DNA of 64,000 nucleotides from Candidatus Woesearchaeota archaeon (GCA_016192905.1 JACPTG010000001.1:227005-291004), one strand, 5' to 3'; shown: positions 46,023 to 56,853, counted from the stretch's first letter. Made by a program: numbers and translations. Notes: generated by a model not told the origin, from the letters alone.

Positions 46023-46796
46023 ATGCTGCTGCTCAAGAAAACTGGATTTCCTGAGGATTCCGAGCTTGTCCTTTGCACTGTAACCTCTGTCCAGAGCCAT
46101 TCTGTATTTGTAAATGTAGAGGAATACGGCCTCAGCGGCATGATCCACATCTCAGAGGTCAGCCCGGGCAGAATAAGAAACATCCGCGACTTTGTGAAAG
46201 AAGGAAAGGTCGTTGTCTGCAAGGTACTGAGGGTCAATACAGAGCGCGGCCATGTAGACCTCTCCCTAAGAAGGGTAACCGACGCGCAGAAGAGGTCCAA
46301 GATAAATGACATCAAACAGGAGCAAAAGGCTGAAAAGATAATTGAGGTTGTGGCTGCCAAGCTGAAGCGCGACGCAAAGAAACTCTTTGAGGAGCTTGCT
46401 GAAAAAATACACAGGGAGTACCCGTCGATATACTCCTGCTTCATGGACGTGGCTGAGGACAAGGCCAGCCTTTCCAAGCTCAAGGTTGAAAAGGAAGTTG
46501 CAGATGAGCTTACAGCCGCAATCAAGGCAAGGGTGAAGCCATCTGAAGTCGCAATACGAGGAGACCTCAAGCTGGTTAGCTACGCTGCCGACGGCGTTGA
46601 GGTAATCAAGGCGGCGCTAAAGAAGGTAGTTGACTCCGGAGCTGAAGTGCAGTACATAAGGGCAGGGAAGTACAAGGTAGTCGTAAAGGCTGCCAACTAC
46701 AAGGCTGCTGAGCAGATTATTGAAAGGGCGAGCATGGACGCAATAAATTATGTAGGGGGCCACGACGGCTCTGGCGAGTTTGTGAGGGAGGAATGA
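46023..46796 (+). CDS. Translation initiation factor aIF2 alpha
   Basis: S1 domain EYGLSGMIHISEVSPGRIRNIRDFVKEGKVVVCKVLRVN...GHVDLSLRRV. Confidence 0.95.
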   Translation: MLLLKKTGFPEDSELVLCTVTSVQSHSVFVNVEEYGLSGMIHISEVSPGRIRNIRDFVKEGKVVVCKVLRVNTERGHVDLSLRRVTDAQKRSKINDIKQEQKAEKIIEVVAAKLKRDAKKLFEELAEKIHREYPSIYSCFMDVAEDKASLSKLKVEKEVADELTAAIKARVKPSEVAIRGDLKLVSYAADGVEVIKAALKKVVDSGAEVQYIRAGKYKVVVKAANYKAAEQIIERASMDAINYVGGHDGSGEFVREE

Positions 46797-46966
46797 GGCG
46801 CATTCTGAAATGCACAGCCTGCGGCTCATATACCCTTGCCGAGGCATGCAAGTGCGGAGCCAAGGCTGTAAGCCCAGCGCCTGCCAAGTGGAACCCCGCT
46901 GACCCGTACGGCAAATACAGGCGCCACGCCAAACATGAGAGCAGGCAGGAGGCAGGACTGATATGA
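46793..46966 (+). CDS. nop10: H/ACA RNP protein Nop10 (absent from ORF track, 57 aa)
   Basis: Own translation: MRRILKCTACGSYTLAEACKCGAKAVSPAPAKWNPADPYGKYRRHAKHESRQEAGLI. Confidence 0.95.
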   Translation: MRRILKCTACGSYTLAEACKCGAKAVSPAPAKWNPADPYGKYRRHAKHESRQEAGLI

Positions 46967-47739
46967 CCAAATGGGTTCTGACACAGGTCCCGAAGCAGCT
47001 TCCCAAACTCAGGAATCCTGTCCTCGTAGAGGGCCTTCCGGGAATCGGCAATGTGGGCAAGCTGGCTGTTGACTTCATAATTGAGGAACTAAAGGCAGAG
47101 AAGCTATACGACCTGTTTTCATACGCGCTTCCAAACTCTGTTTTCGTCACAGAGGACAACCTTGTCGAGCTACCCAACATAGCAGTCTATTGGAAGAAAG
47201 GCAAGAAAGACCTGCTCTTCTTGGCGGGCGACGTGCAGCCCATAGACGAAATCTCAGCCTACGAATTCTCTGACTACATACTTGACATCCACAGCCAGTT
47301 CGCAGGCTCAGAAATAGTCACGCTTGGAGGCATCGGACTCCCACACATCCCAAAGAAGCCAAAAGTATACTGCACAGGCAACTCCAAGGAAATCATCAGG
47401 GCATACTCAGGACACCCCAACGTGGAGTCAAGCCTATACGGCGTTGTAGGGCCAATAATCGGGGTTTCCGGACTGCTACTCGGCCTTTCAAAGCGCCGCA
47501 ACATCTCAGCTGTATCGCTCCTTGCCGAAACCTACGCCCGGCCGATGTACCTTGGCATGCGCGGCGCAAGGGAGATTGTAAAGGTGCTTGACAAGCAATT
47601 CTCACTCGGAATCGATATCAACTCCATCGACAGGGAAATTGCAGAAGTAGAGCAGGAAATGGGCGAAGGCAAGCCGACATCCGCAGCCCTCAGGAAGCTC
47701 CAGCGGAAGATGGGCTCTGATGTCAATTACATAGGATAA
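46963..47739 (+). CDS. PAC2-family proteasome assembly chaperone
   Basis: PVLVEGLPGIGNVGKLAVDFIIEEL. Confidence 0.9.
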   Translation: MTKWVLTQVPKQLPKLRNPVLVEGLPGIGNVGKLAVDFIIEELKAEKLYDLFSYALPNSVFVTEDNLVELPNIAVYWKKGKKDLLFLAGDVQPIDEISAYEFSDYILDIHSQFAGSEIVTLGGIGLPHIPKKPKVYCTGNSKEIIRAYSGHPNVESSLYGVVGPIIGVSGLLLGLSKRRNISAVSLLAETYARPMYLGMRGAREIVKVLDKQFSLGIDINSIDREIAEVEQEMGEGKPTSAALRKLQRKMGSDVNYIG

Positions 47740-47827
47740 TGGTTTGAATACGGCTCACACACCAGGTACAGCAGGGAACTGACGCACCTCACAACCTTTA
47801 AATAAGCAGCAGCAGCAACCAGCGGGA

Positions 47828-48430
47828 ATGGAACCCCAGGCAAAGGCTAGGCTTGGCCAGGTCATTGGAATCCCAAGCTGGCTTGTAAAAAGGTTTCTCA
47901 GGCACAAGTGGCTGCTAATCGGAGGAGCCCTCACTGCATTTGTCATTCTAATGTTCGGCATCCAACTTAAAAATGCCTTGTTGATTGTGCTCCTCACACT
48001 GGCTGCATCATTCTCAACCTACTACAAAAAATACATCAAGTTCACTGTGGGCTTTGAATTAGTAACTTTGGCAACCGTGCTCACCGCAATCGCATACGGG
48101 CCATTCATCGGAGCCATTGTAGGGTTTGTTTCCTCCCTGGCCGCAGAAGTCATTCCGCAGATGATTGACCCGTCCAGCTTCTTCTGGATAATCTCAGTCG
48201 TTGTTTCTGCCTTCGCCGCAGCATTCCTCCACAGCATAGGGCTTCCGCTCTTCTGGATTGGCATGGGCGCGCTGGCTGTCCAGCTAATAATATCAGAGCC
48301 GCCAAGGCTATTCTCCGGAGACCAGTACCTTCAGAGCATGGCAGCTGTTAACATAGTAACCACACTGGGCTGGACTGTGCTGTGGTTCAGGCTGCTTGCC
48401 GAGCCGCTGCTGACAGTGATGACAGGTTAG
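47828..48430 (+). CDS. Hypothetical membrane protein
   Basis: ORF track; multiple TM segments. Confidence 0.6.
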   Translation: MEPQAKARLGQVIGIPSWLVKRFLRHKWLLIGGALTAFVILMFGIQLKNALLIVLLTLAASFSTYYKKYIKFTVGFELVTLATVLTAIAYGPFIGAIVGFVSSLAAEVIPQMIDPSSFFWIISVVVSAFAAAFLHSIGLPLFWIGMGALAVQLIISEPPRLFSGDQYLQSMAAVNIVTTLGWTVLWFRLLAEPLLTVMTG

Positions 48431-48514
48431 AATGGAACTTTTCAATAGCAGGCCGACTACTTCACCGCACACTGACCGAAACCTTTAAATCCGATGTTCT
48501 GCCAGGAATAACTG

Positions 48515-49783
48515 ATGCCTGGGTACAGAATCAGCAAAGTTATTGCGCGGGAAGTCCTTGACAGCCGCGGCAATCCAACTGTTGAGTGTGTTGCTGTCAC
48601 AGGAGGGCACTGTTCATCCGCAATTGTTCCAAGCGGCGCATCCACAGGAAGGCATGAGGCCCTGGAGCTGAGGGATGGCGGAAAAAGGTTCGGGGGCAAA
48701 GGCGTCTCAAAGGCAGTTGACAACATTAACAGGCTGATTTCCAAGAAAATCGTGGGAATGGACTGCACCGGCCAGCAGGCCATTGATGATGCTTTAGTTA
48801 GATTGGATGGAACCGACAACAAGGCAAGATTAGGCGCCAATGCCATCCTTGCGGTCAGCCTTGCAGTCGCCCGCTCAGGAGCTGCAGCGCTTAAAATGCC
48901 CCTTCACCGCCACATCGGCCGGATGGCGAACAACAAGAAATTCCTGCTTCCACTTCCCTTCTCGAATGTTATTAACGGCGGGAAGCATGCTGGCGGCGAC
49001 TTGAAGTTCCAGGAGTTCATGATAGTTCCGGTCGGCTCAAAGTCCTTCCAGCAGGCCCTGCAAATGGTAGCTGAAACCTATCACGCCCTTAAGGGAATCA
49101 TCGAAAAGCAATATGGAAAGTCGGCTGTGAATGTCGGGGATGAAGGGGGATTTGCGCCAAACCTCCAGACAGCTGACCAGGCTTTGCAGCTTCTTGAATC
49201 CGCCATCTCTGCCGCAGGATACAAAGGAAAAGTCAGGATTGCAATGGACGCTGCGGCTTCGGAGTTTTATGAAAAGGGAAAGTACAATATCGGCGGCGGA
49301 AGATTGCTGTCTTCAGGAGAGCTTGTAGATTATTACATCGGCAGCATTATCCGGGCTTACAAAATATTGTCCCTTGAGGACGCCTTTGACCAGGATGATT
49401 TTGAAAGCTTTGCCGAGTTGACCAGGAAATCCAAGATTCAGATTGTAGGAGATGACCTGCTGGTCACCAACACTGCCAGGATAAGAACAGCAATTGAAAA
49501 GAAGGCCTGCAATTGCCTGCTCCTGAAGGTAAACCAGATTGGGACACTGACAGAGTCCCTCGCTGCCGCTGCTTCTGCCACGGCTGCAAAATGGAATGTC
49601 ATGGTCAGCCACAGGTCTGGGGAGACGGAAGATTCGTTCATATCGGACCTTTCTGTGGGGCTTGGCTGCGGGCAGATTAAGTCAGGAGCTCCTGCGCGCT
49701 CGGAAAGGGTGGCGAAGTACAACCAGCTGCTCAGGCTGGAGCAGGACTTTGGCCTGAAGATTGCAAGGTTTGGAGCTAACTGA
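48515..49783 (+). CDS. eno: Enolase
   Basis: AREVLDSRGNPTVECV, VGDEGGFAPNL, MVSHRSGETEDSFISDL. Confidence 0.97.
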   Translation: MPGYRISKVIAREVLDSRGNPTVECVAVTGGHCSSAIVPSGASTGRHEALELRDGGKRFGGKGVSKAVDNINRLISKKIVGMDCTGQQAIDDALVRLDGTDNKARLGANAILAVSLAVARSGAAALKMPLHRHIGRMANNKKFLLPLPFSNVINGGKHAGGDLKFQEFMIVPVGSKSFQQALQMVAETYHALKGIIEKQYGKSAVNVGDEGGFAPNLQTADQALQLLESAISAAGYKGKVRIAMDAAASEFYEKGKYNIGGGRLLSSGELVDYYIGSIIRAYKILSLEDAFDQDDFESFAELTRKSKIQIVGDDLLVTNTARIRTAIEKKACNCLLLKVNQIGTLTESLAAAASATAAKWNVMVSHRSGETEDSFISDLSVGLGCGQIKSGAPARSERVAKYNQLLRLEQDFGLKIARFGAN

Positions 49784-50684
49784 TATCCTTAAGCTGCTGA
49801 ACAAACCGCATGACCCTTTCCCTGAGCATACTTGATGGCTGAGCTGGTTCAGTAAGGTGAGCATACACCTGCTTCTCTGACACGCCTGCCGCCCCAGCCA
49901 GTTGACTTGGGCGAATCCCATACTCGGAAATTACCTGATGTAAAACCGAATGGAACGCCTGAGCCTCCTGCCTTTCCCTCGCTACATCCTCTGGATTCCT
50001 GGTGACGTATCCTGTAGGCGGCGCCCTAACCTTCTTTGGCGGACGCCATTCCTCAGGAAGTTCGTCATAAGGAAGCTCAAACACCGAAGAATAAGGAGCC
50101 TGAAGCGCCTGAAAGAGCTTCGGCTGGTTCTCCAACCTCGGTACCCTTCCATGGGAGCTGCCGAAGATTGTCAGCCTATACAAGCCTGAAGCCTCTGCTG
50201 CATCATCCAGAGTCTGCCCTGTCTCCCAGAGCCTTCTTTTCACATAAGCCGCAAATTTTCTCTTCTGCCCAAGCGTCAGTTCTTGGCGGACTTTAATCTG
50301 GGTTTCAGGCATTGAATAAAGACCCATAAACCTTTCGGCATCGATGCCCACCACTTCGCAAATTCTAGAAAGTATGCCCTCCTGCGGCATGCTTCGGGCA
50401 GCCAAATACCTGCAGATGGACTCCTGCCTGACACCCACTTGTCGCGCCAGCCAAACCTGTGTCTTATCAAGCCCCTCCAGCGCGCGGTGCAACTCATCCC
50501 TAAACTCCATATACAGTGGACTACAGCCAAGTGCCTGGCGCCGCGCTTCTTCTGCTGGCAGCGTCACGGAATAGTAAGCTGCCGAGGCATGGGAAATTCC
50601 GGCTGTATCTGCTATCTGCTCGAGCCCAATGCCCTGCGCGTATGACGACCTAATCTTCGCCACTGCGTCTGCTTCAAGAACCAT
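49776..50684 (-). CDS. Multi-HTH hypothetical DNA-binding protein
   Basis: Several HTH-like segments, e.g. QVWLARQVGVRQESICRYLAAR, RPSQLAGAAGVSEKQVYAHL. Confidence 0.6.
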   Translation of the reverse strand: MVLEADAVAKIRSSYAQGIGLEQIADTAGISHASAAYYSVTLPAEEARRQALGCSPLYMEFRDELHRALEGLDKTQVWLARQVGVRQESICRYLAARSMPQEGILSRICEVVGIDAERFMGLYSMPETQIKVRQELTLGQKRKFAAYVKRRLWETGQTLDDAAEASGLYRLTIFGSSHGRVPRLENQPKLFQALQAPYSSVFELPYDELPEEWRPPKKVRAPPTGYVTRNPEDVARERQEAQAFHSVLHQVISEYGIRPSQLAGAAGVSEKQVYAHLTEPAQPSSMLRERVMRFVQQLKDIS

Positions 50685-50722
50685 GATAATCCCCGGAGAT
50701 TAAGCTGCTGATAAAAAATTTT

Positions 50723-50977
50723 CTAATAAGCCAGGTCAATCTCGGCCGCGGAATCATCCATCCCATCCGAGTAAAGGTCAGAATCAGATTCCCGGCTTGG
50801 CTGCTCAGGCTGCGCAGGCGCCTCCTGGGCTGCAGTGCCGGACTGTGCCTGGTCGGATGAAGACTGGCCCTGACCTGCTGGAAGCTGCTGCCCTTCCGGC
50901 TGCTGAACCTGCGCCTTACCGCAACCTGCAATCAAAAGCAAAACGCCAACTACAAAGAGGAACAACGCATTTCTCAT
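50723..50977 (-). CDS. Small lipoprotein-like protein
   Basis: LFLFVVGVLLLIAGCGKAQ lipobox-like, then Gln/Ser-rich. Confidence 0.55.
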   Translation of the reverse strand: MRNALFLFVVGVLLLIAGCGKAQVQQPEGQQLPAGQGQSSSDQAQSGTAAQEAPAQPEQPSRESDSDLYSDGMDDSAAEIDLAY

Positions 50978-51684
50978 TTTTCACCAAGCTGCAGCTTTGC
51001 CTCTGCAACAAAAGCCTTCCACAAGCTCCTGACCTCTGCAACAACGGCCTTCTTCTCCTCCTTTGTGCGGGCGCTGTTGTACGCCAGCTTCTTTTCCTCG
51101 ATGGAAGCTACAAGATTAACAACCAGGTCCTCACTTACCCCCTTGCCCTTCAGCCGTTGCGCCTTCTCCTCAAGGTTATAGAACTTGAACTTGACATAGG
51201 TATCGGCTTTTGACCTCAACTCGCGAATGCAGGCTGACTTGTTATCGCCGAGAGCCTCGCATTCAGCCCTTTCATCCGCAATATTCCCAAGCGCGAATTC
51301 CCGCATTGCGCAGTCAAACCTTTCCCTGTCTGACTTGAAAACCCAGCATTTCTGCGCTTTCTTATAGTTGGCGGTGCAGTTCCCCCTGGCAGCTCCTGAC
51401 TGCTGCCTGCACTCCTCAGGAAGATAATTGTACTCGTTCTCCTCATCCAGGTTTATCCTGCAGCGTATCCTCTCCTTTCGGCTTGTGAATTCGCTGCATT
51501 TGTATACGGACTTTACAGAGCCGGGCTGGACTGATTGCGGAGATGCGTTTATGTTTGGATTGGGTATTACTGTTGTTGTGCTGCCCCCGGATGAACTGCT
51601 GCTGCTCCCTCCGCTGGGGCCTGATGCGCCATAGACAACTGCTGCCGCAAGAACAAGCAATGCGACAACAGCAAACGCCCTCAT
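50974..51684 (-). CDS. Hypothetical secreted protein
   Basis: N-terminal signal, Ser/Gly-rich, Cys-containing. Confidence 0.6.
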   Translation of the reverse strand: MRAFAVVALLVLAAAVVYGASGPSGGSSSSSSGGSTTTVIPNPNINASPQSVQPGSVKSVYKCSEFTSRKERIRCRINLDEENEYNYLPEECRQQSGAARGNCTANYKKAQKCWVFKSDRERFDCAMREFALGNIADERAECEALGDNKSACIRELRSKADTYVKFKFYNLEEKAQRLKGKGVSEDLVVNLVASIEEKKLAYNSARTKEEKKAVVAEVRSLWKAFVAEAKLQLGEK

Positions 51685-51840
51685 ACGCTACAGTACGCTT
51701 AGGCTTTATTTAAGGTTTGCTAATGCTAAAAGATGGATGACTTATAAAAAGCAACCTTGCGATGTTCACTGCCCTGAATGCATAATGCCTTTATTAAGTA
51801 AATGGAAAGTAAAATGTCTTAGTCTATACACTACCGCCCG

Positions 51841-52596
51841 CTACTGCACAGTCCAGCCGCCGTCAACAGCAATAACCGAGCCTGTGACAAAGGAGGACTC
51901 GTCTGAAGCAAGGTAAAGCGCGGCATTTGCAATGTCCTCTGGTTCGCCCAGCCTGCCAATTATTGTTGACTTTAGCAGGGGCTGCATGGCCTTTTTGTCC
52001 TTGAGAAGGTCCTGGGTCATGCCAGTCCTTATCACACCAGGACAGATGACATTCGCCCTGACCTTCTTGGAGGCATAGTCAAGCGCTATTGACCTCGCCA
52101 GCTGGATTAATCCGCCCTTTGACGCGCAGTAAGCAGCTATATTCCCGAATGCAACCTGCCCTGCGATGGATGAGGTCATTATCACAGAGCCGCCGCCTGC
52201 CTTCATCATTTCCGGAATGGCATACTTTGAGCAAAGCCAGGCCCCCCTCAGGTTAACGCCCATGACCTTATCCCAGTCTTCCTCAGAGCAATCTGCAGCT
52301 GTCCCGTACCTTACAATTCCCGCATTGTTGTAGAGTATGTCCAGCTTTCCAAATTTTTTTACAGTATGGTCAACTATCCTCCTTGCATCAGCGCTGCTTG
52401 ATACGTCGGCCTTCACGAACAGCGCATTCCTGCCGATGGACGCCGCGGTCTGCTTCCCGCCCTTCTCATCCCAATCAGCCACTGCAACCCCTGCGCCCTC
52501 CCTTGCAAATAGCTGCGCTGCAGCGCGCCCTATTCCTGAGCCAGCGCCTGTTATTATCGCAACCTTTCCCTGAAGCCTTCCAGCCATTTGAATCAC
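51841..52596 (-). CDS. SDR-family oxidoreductase
   Basis: AIITGAGSGIGRAAA, YNNAGIV, YCASKGG. Confidence 0.95.
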   Translation of the reverse strand: MIQMAGRLQGKVAIITGAGSGIGRAAAQLFAREGAGVAVADWDEKGGKQTAASIGRNALFVKADVSSSADARRIVDHTVKKFGKLDILYNNAGIVRYGTAADCSEEDWDKVMGVNLRGAWLCSKYAIPEMMKAGGGSVIMTSSIAGQVAFGNIAAYCASKGGLIQLARSIALDYASKKVRANVICPGVIRTGMTQDLLKDKKAMQPLLKSTIIGRLGEPEDIANAALYLASDESSFVTGSVIAVDGGWTVQ

Positions 52597-52689
52597 CTCA
52601 CCGCTTTTCCTAATTCCGGAATATAAAAAAGTGGCTTACGAATTTGTAAGCAGTTAACTATTTAAACAGGCGCAGCCAGTGACCGGGCA

Positions 52690-53937
52690 ATGAAATCCAT
52701 CCTTGTTGTCCTTGACGGCATGGCTGACAGGCCGGTTCCTGAGTTTGGCGGAAAGACGCCTTTGGAGTTTGCAAATACGCCAGCCCTTGATTCCATGGCA
52801 AGAAAGGGCTCAACAGGGCAACTGGACGTGCTGCAAGGGGCTGCTCCTGAATCAGATGCAGCGGTCCTAAGCCTCCTTGGCTACGACCCCCACCGCTATT
52901 ACACAGGAAGGGGGCCGCTTGAGGCAGTCGGGCTTGGAATGGAAATGAAAAAAGGGATGCTGGCGCTCAGATGCAACTTTGCAACCGCCGGAGAGTACCC
53001 GGAGCTCACTGACAGGAGGGTGGCCAGGACGCTTACAAGCAAAGAGTCAGCTGAAATCGCCGCGACCATAAACAGGAAAGTAAGGCTTAAGGGGGCTTCG
53101 TTCAGGTTTATAGCAGGGGTGGCCCACAGGGGCGTGCTTATGATAAAGGCAAAAAAGGCCCTGGGCTCATTCATCACAAACACAGACCCCGCATACCAGA
53201 TGACCCGGTCAGGCATACCAGAAGCGCTGGCCAAGTTTGAAATGAAGGTCCAGCAGGCCACAGCGCTTGACAAAGAATCTGTTGAGGCGGCGAGGCTTGT
53301 GAACGAATTTACAAGGAAGACGTTTGAAGTGCTTTCGAGGCATCCACGCAACCTGAAGCGCCAGAAAAATGGATTGCTTCCAGCTAATGTAATAATCTCC
53401 AGGGATGCTGGCAACAGGCTGCCTGACTTGTATGACATTTCGTCCAAGCACAGGAAAAAATTCGCCATCCTTGCTGACATGCCACTTGAGGTCGGAATAG
53501 GGAAACTGTCAGGAATGGACATTGTAAGGCTGCCGCTGCCAACTTTCGGGAGGCGAGACCACAAAATCAGGGTGGAGAAAGCGGTGTCTGCCCTGAAAAA
53601 ATATGATTCACTCTACATCCACATCAAGGGCCCTGACCTTTACGGCCATGAAGGCGACGCAAAGGGGAAGGCGAAATGCATAGAGGAAATTGACGCACAC
53701 TTTTTCTCGCCGCTGCTGAGGAAGCTGGACATGAAAAAAACTGTGATTGCGGTCACTGCTGACCACGCCACGCCCTGCTCAATGAAAGGCCACTCAGGCG
53801 ACGCTGTGCCTTTCCTGATATCCGGCGGGAAGGTGCCAGCGGATGGAAGCCAGGCATTTTCTGAGGCGCAGCAGGGGGGGTTTGGCAAAATTCCAGCTGT
53901 CCAGTTCATGGAACTGCTGATGAAGTATTCATCTTAG
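52690..53937 (+). CDS. apgM: 2,3-bisphosphoglycerate-independent phosphoglycerate mutase, archaeal type
   Basis: VVLDGMADRPVPEFGGKTPLEFANTPALDSMARKG ... TADHATPCSMKGHSGDAVPFLI. Confidence 0.93.
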   Translation: MKSILVVLDGMADRPVPEFGGKTPLEFANTPALDSMARKGSTGQLDVLQGAAPESDAAVLSLLGYDPHRYYTGRGPLEAVGLGMEMKKGMLALRCNFATAGEYPELTDRRVARTLTSKESAEIAATINRKVRLKGASFRFIAGVAHRGVLMIKAKKALGSFITNTDPAYQMTRSGIPEALAKFEMKVQQATALDKESVEAARLVNEFTRKTFEVLSRHPRNLKRQKNGLLPANVIISRDAGNRLPDLYDISSKHRKKFAILADMPLEVGIGKLSGMDIVRLPLPTFGRRDHKIRVEKAVSALKKYDSLYIHIKGPDLYGHEGDAKGKAKCIEEIDAHFFSPLLRKLDMKKTVIAVTADHATPCSMKGHSGDAVPFLISGGKVPADGSQAFSEAQQGGFGKIPAVQFMELLMKYSS

Positions 53938-54454
53938 GCTGCATTCTAAAGGAACGCCAGGTCCGCAAGGTTGTGTATCCCGCAGCAGCAGCAGAAACTA
54001 CGGCAAGAACAGAGTACAAGAGAAAATCAGTCATTGTCCTATTCGCTATTGCTTCCAAGCCGTTTTCCACCTTCTCGGACGATTCAACAGGCGCATTTTG
54101 GGTCAATTCGCGCGGAAAATACGTGGCCTCTGCCCTGGGAATTGCCGGGGCTGGCGTGGAGGCCCGAATCGGGCCAGTCGAGCGCAGCGCTGGCGTCGGA
54201 GAAGGATTTGAACTTTGAATGATAACCACCAAGTCAGACATCCCGGAAGCAAGCTCAGGGTACTGCCCCTGTATTGCCCTTACATCGTCCTGCGCCTGCC
54301 TCACCCTTACAGAATAATCAATTCCTGGCTGCCTGAAACGGCTCAGGGCTGCATGCAACAGCTCAGCCTGCGGCTGGATATAAGCTGCCTGACCCAAAGT
54401 AAACAATGCAGTAAACCAGAAAAAACCTGCAGTGATAGGATATTTAACGTCCAC
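53906..54454 (-). CDS. Hypothetical membrane protein
   Basis: ORF track; N- and C-terminal hydrophobic segments. Confidence 0.5.
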   Translation of the reverse strand: MDVKYPITAGFFWFTALFTLGQAAYIQPQAELLHAALSRFRQPGIDYSVRVRQAQDDVRAIQGQYPELASGMSDLVVIIQSSNPSPTPALRSTGPIRASTPAPAIPRAEATYFPRELTQNAPVESSEKVENGLEAIANRTMTDFLLYSVLAVVSAAAAGYTTLRTWRSFRMQPKMNTSSAVP

Positions 54455-54531
54455 AGCAACACTCTCAAATGCAGCCTATATATTGTTTTTCCACATGGCT
54501 GCGGCAGGATGCAGCCTCAAAAATTCTGCGG

Positions 54532-54553
54532 CCGAAAGCTTTATATATATGCT
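54532..54553 (+). promoter_or_regulatory. Candidate archaeal BRE/TATA promoter of rRNA operon
   Basis: cgaaagctttatatatatg about 220 nt upstream of 16S. Confidence 0.55.
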
Positions 54554-54666
54554 GTTCTTTGCGTTATGGTTTGCTGAGCGCGTCATCCACTGGAAATGTG
54601 CTCGGGTATTCGCCTCCGAGTGGCTTTTGCCACATTCTCTTATGAATACTTAACAAAGTTAAGTAT

Positions 54667-54684
54667 GATGCAGTTGTCAGCGAC
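54667..54684 (+). other. Pre-16S processing stem, 5' strand
   Basis: atgcagttgtcagcgaca pairs with tgtcgctggcaactgcagcat near 56922-56943. Confidence 0.75.
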
Positions 54685-55081
54685 AAGAGTGAAAAATCTT
54701 GTGCGCCAATTCTAAGCTTCTGAAATGCGACCCATTTGATTGTCCCGCTTGTATCCCAAGCGGTGTCAGCTGAATTCCAGTTGATCCTGCTGGGGATCGC
54801 GGCTATTGGAATCCGACTTAGCCATGCAAGTCTTTCCGAAAGGAAGGCAGACTGCTCAGTAACACGTCGCTAACCTGCCCTTAGGACCGGGATAACCTCG
54901 CGAAAGTGAGGATAACACCGGATAGGGGAATGATTCTGGAACGAGCATTCCCCAAAACGCAAGGCCTAAGGATGGGGCGGCGCCCGATTAGGTTGTTGGC
55001 GGTGTAATGGACCACCAAGCCTTGGATCGGTAGGGGCCCTGAGAGGGGGAGCCCCGAGAAGGGCACTGAGACACTGGCCCT

Positions 55082-55117
<36 letters not shown>

Positions 55118-55398
55118 CTACGCGGAAGCGTGATAAGGGGATTCCAAGTGCTACCTGCATAAGGTGGCTTTTGCCAAGAGTAAACATCTTGGCGAATAAG
55201 TGGTGGGCAAGACTGGTGCCAGCCGCCGCGGTAACACCAGCGCCACGAGTCGGGATCACATTTATTGGGCCTAAAGCGTTCGTAGCCGGCCTGACAAATC
55301 CATTGTGAAATCGTTAAGCCTAACTTAACGACGAGCAGCGGACACTACCAGGCTAGGAACTGGGAGGGGCAAGAGGTATGCTTGGGGGAGCAGTAAAA

Positions 55399-55442
55399 CA
55401 TGTTTTGCTTGCAGCAAAAAGCTGTAAACAAAATGTTTACAG
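55399..55442 (+). other. 44-nt BHB-type intron in 16S helix 23 / 690 loop
   Basis: Central helix GTAA/TTAC, bulges AAC and AGT, inner helix ATGTTTTG/CAAAATGT; removal restores AGCAGTAAAATGCTATAATCC. Confidence 0.8.
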
Positions 55443-55539
55443 TGCTATAATCCCTTGCAGACCACCTGTGGCGAAGGCGTCTTGCCAGAACAGATTCGAC
55501 GGTGAGGAACGAAAGCTAGGGGAGCAATCCGGATTAGAT

Positions 55540-55681
55540 ACGAGAAATCCTGTGGATTTCTGGAGCCCGTCAGGGTACAATTACGCGTAGCGTAATTTGT
55601 ATTAGCTTCGGCAAAGATTGTTCAGTTCTACCATTGCCTTAGTGAAGCCAGAAGGTATAATCAGGGTTTGCCTCGCTAACT
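55540..55681 (+). other. 142-nt BHB-type intron in 16S 790 loop (793/794)
   Basis: Central TTAG/CTAA, bulges ATA and CTA, inner CGAG/CTCG; removal restores GGATTAGATACCCGAGTAGTCC. Confidence 0.88.
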
Positions 55682-55780
55682 ACCCGAGTAGTCCTAGCTG
55701 TAAACGCTGCGAGCCAGGCGTTGCGCTTTCTTTGGGAATGCGCAGTGTCGAAACGAAGGTGCTAAGCTCGCCGCCTGGGG

Positions 55781-55826
<46 letters not shown>

Positions 55827-56262
55827 TACAAGGGGTGCGGCGTGCGGTTTAATTTAATTCAACGCAGGAAATCTCACCAGGAGCGCCGGCAGGATGAAAG
55901 CCAGGCTGAAGACCTTGCTTGACAAGCCGAGAGGTGTTGCATGGCCATCGTCAGCTCGTGCCGTAAGGTGTCGTGTTAAGTCACGCAACGAGCGAGACCT
56001 GTACTCACAGTTGCTAACGAGCCCCACGGGGTGATCGTGCACACTGTGAGAACTGCCTTTGAAAGAAGGAGGAAGGTGCAGGCTACGGTAGGTCTGTACG
56101 GCCCGAATCCCTTGGGCTACACGCGCGCAACAAAGGCCGGAACAATGGGATGCAACCCCGAAAGGGGAAGCCAAGCCTCCAAATCCGGTCCCAGTCCAGA
56201 TCGAGGGCTGAAACTCGCCCTCGTGACGTTGGAATCCCTAGTAATCGGACGTCACTATCGTC

Positions 56263-56722
<460 letters not shown>

Positions 56723-56810
56723 GCCCGTCAAACCACTCGAGCAGGGTTTAGATGAGAACCGCCTTATTGGGCTGTGCGAATCTAAGCTCAGTGAGATGGG
56801 TTAAGTCGTC

Positions 56811-56853
<43 letters not shown>

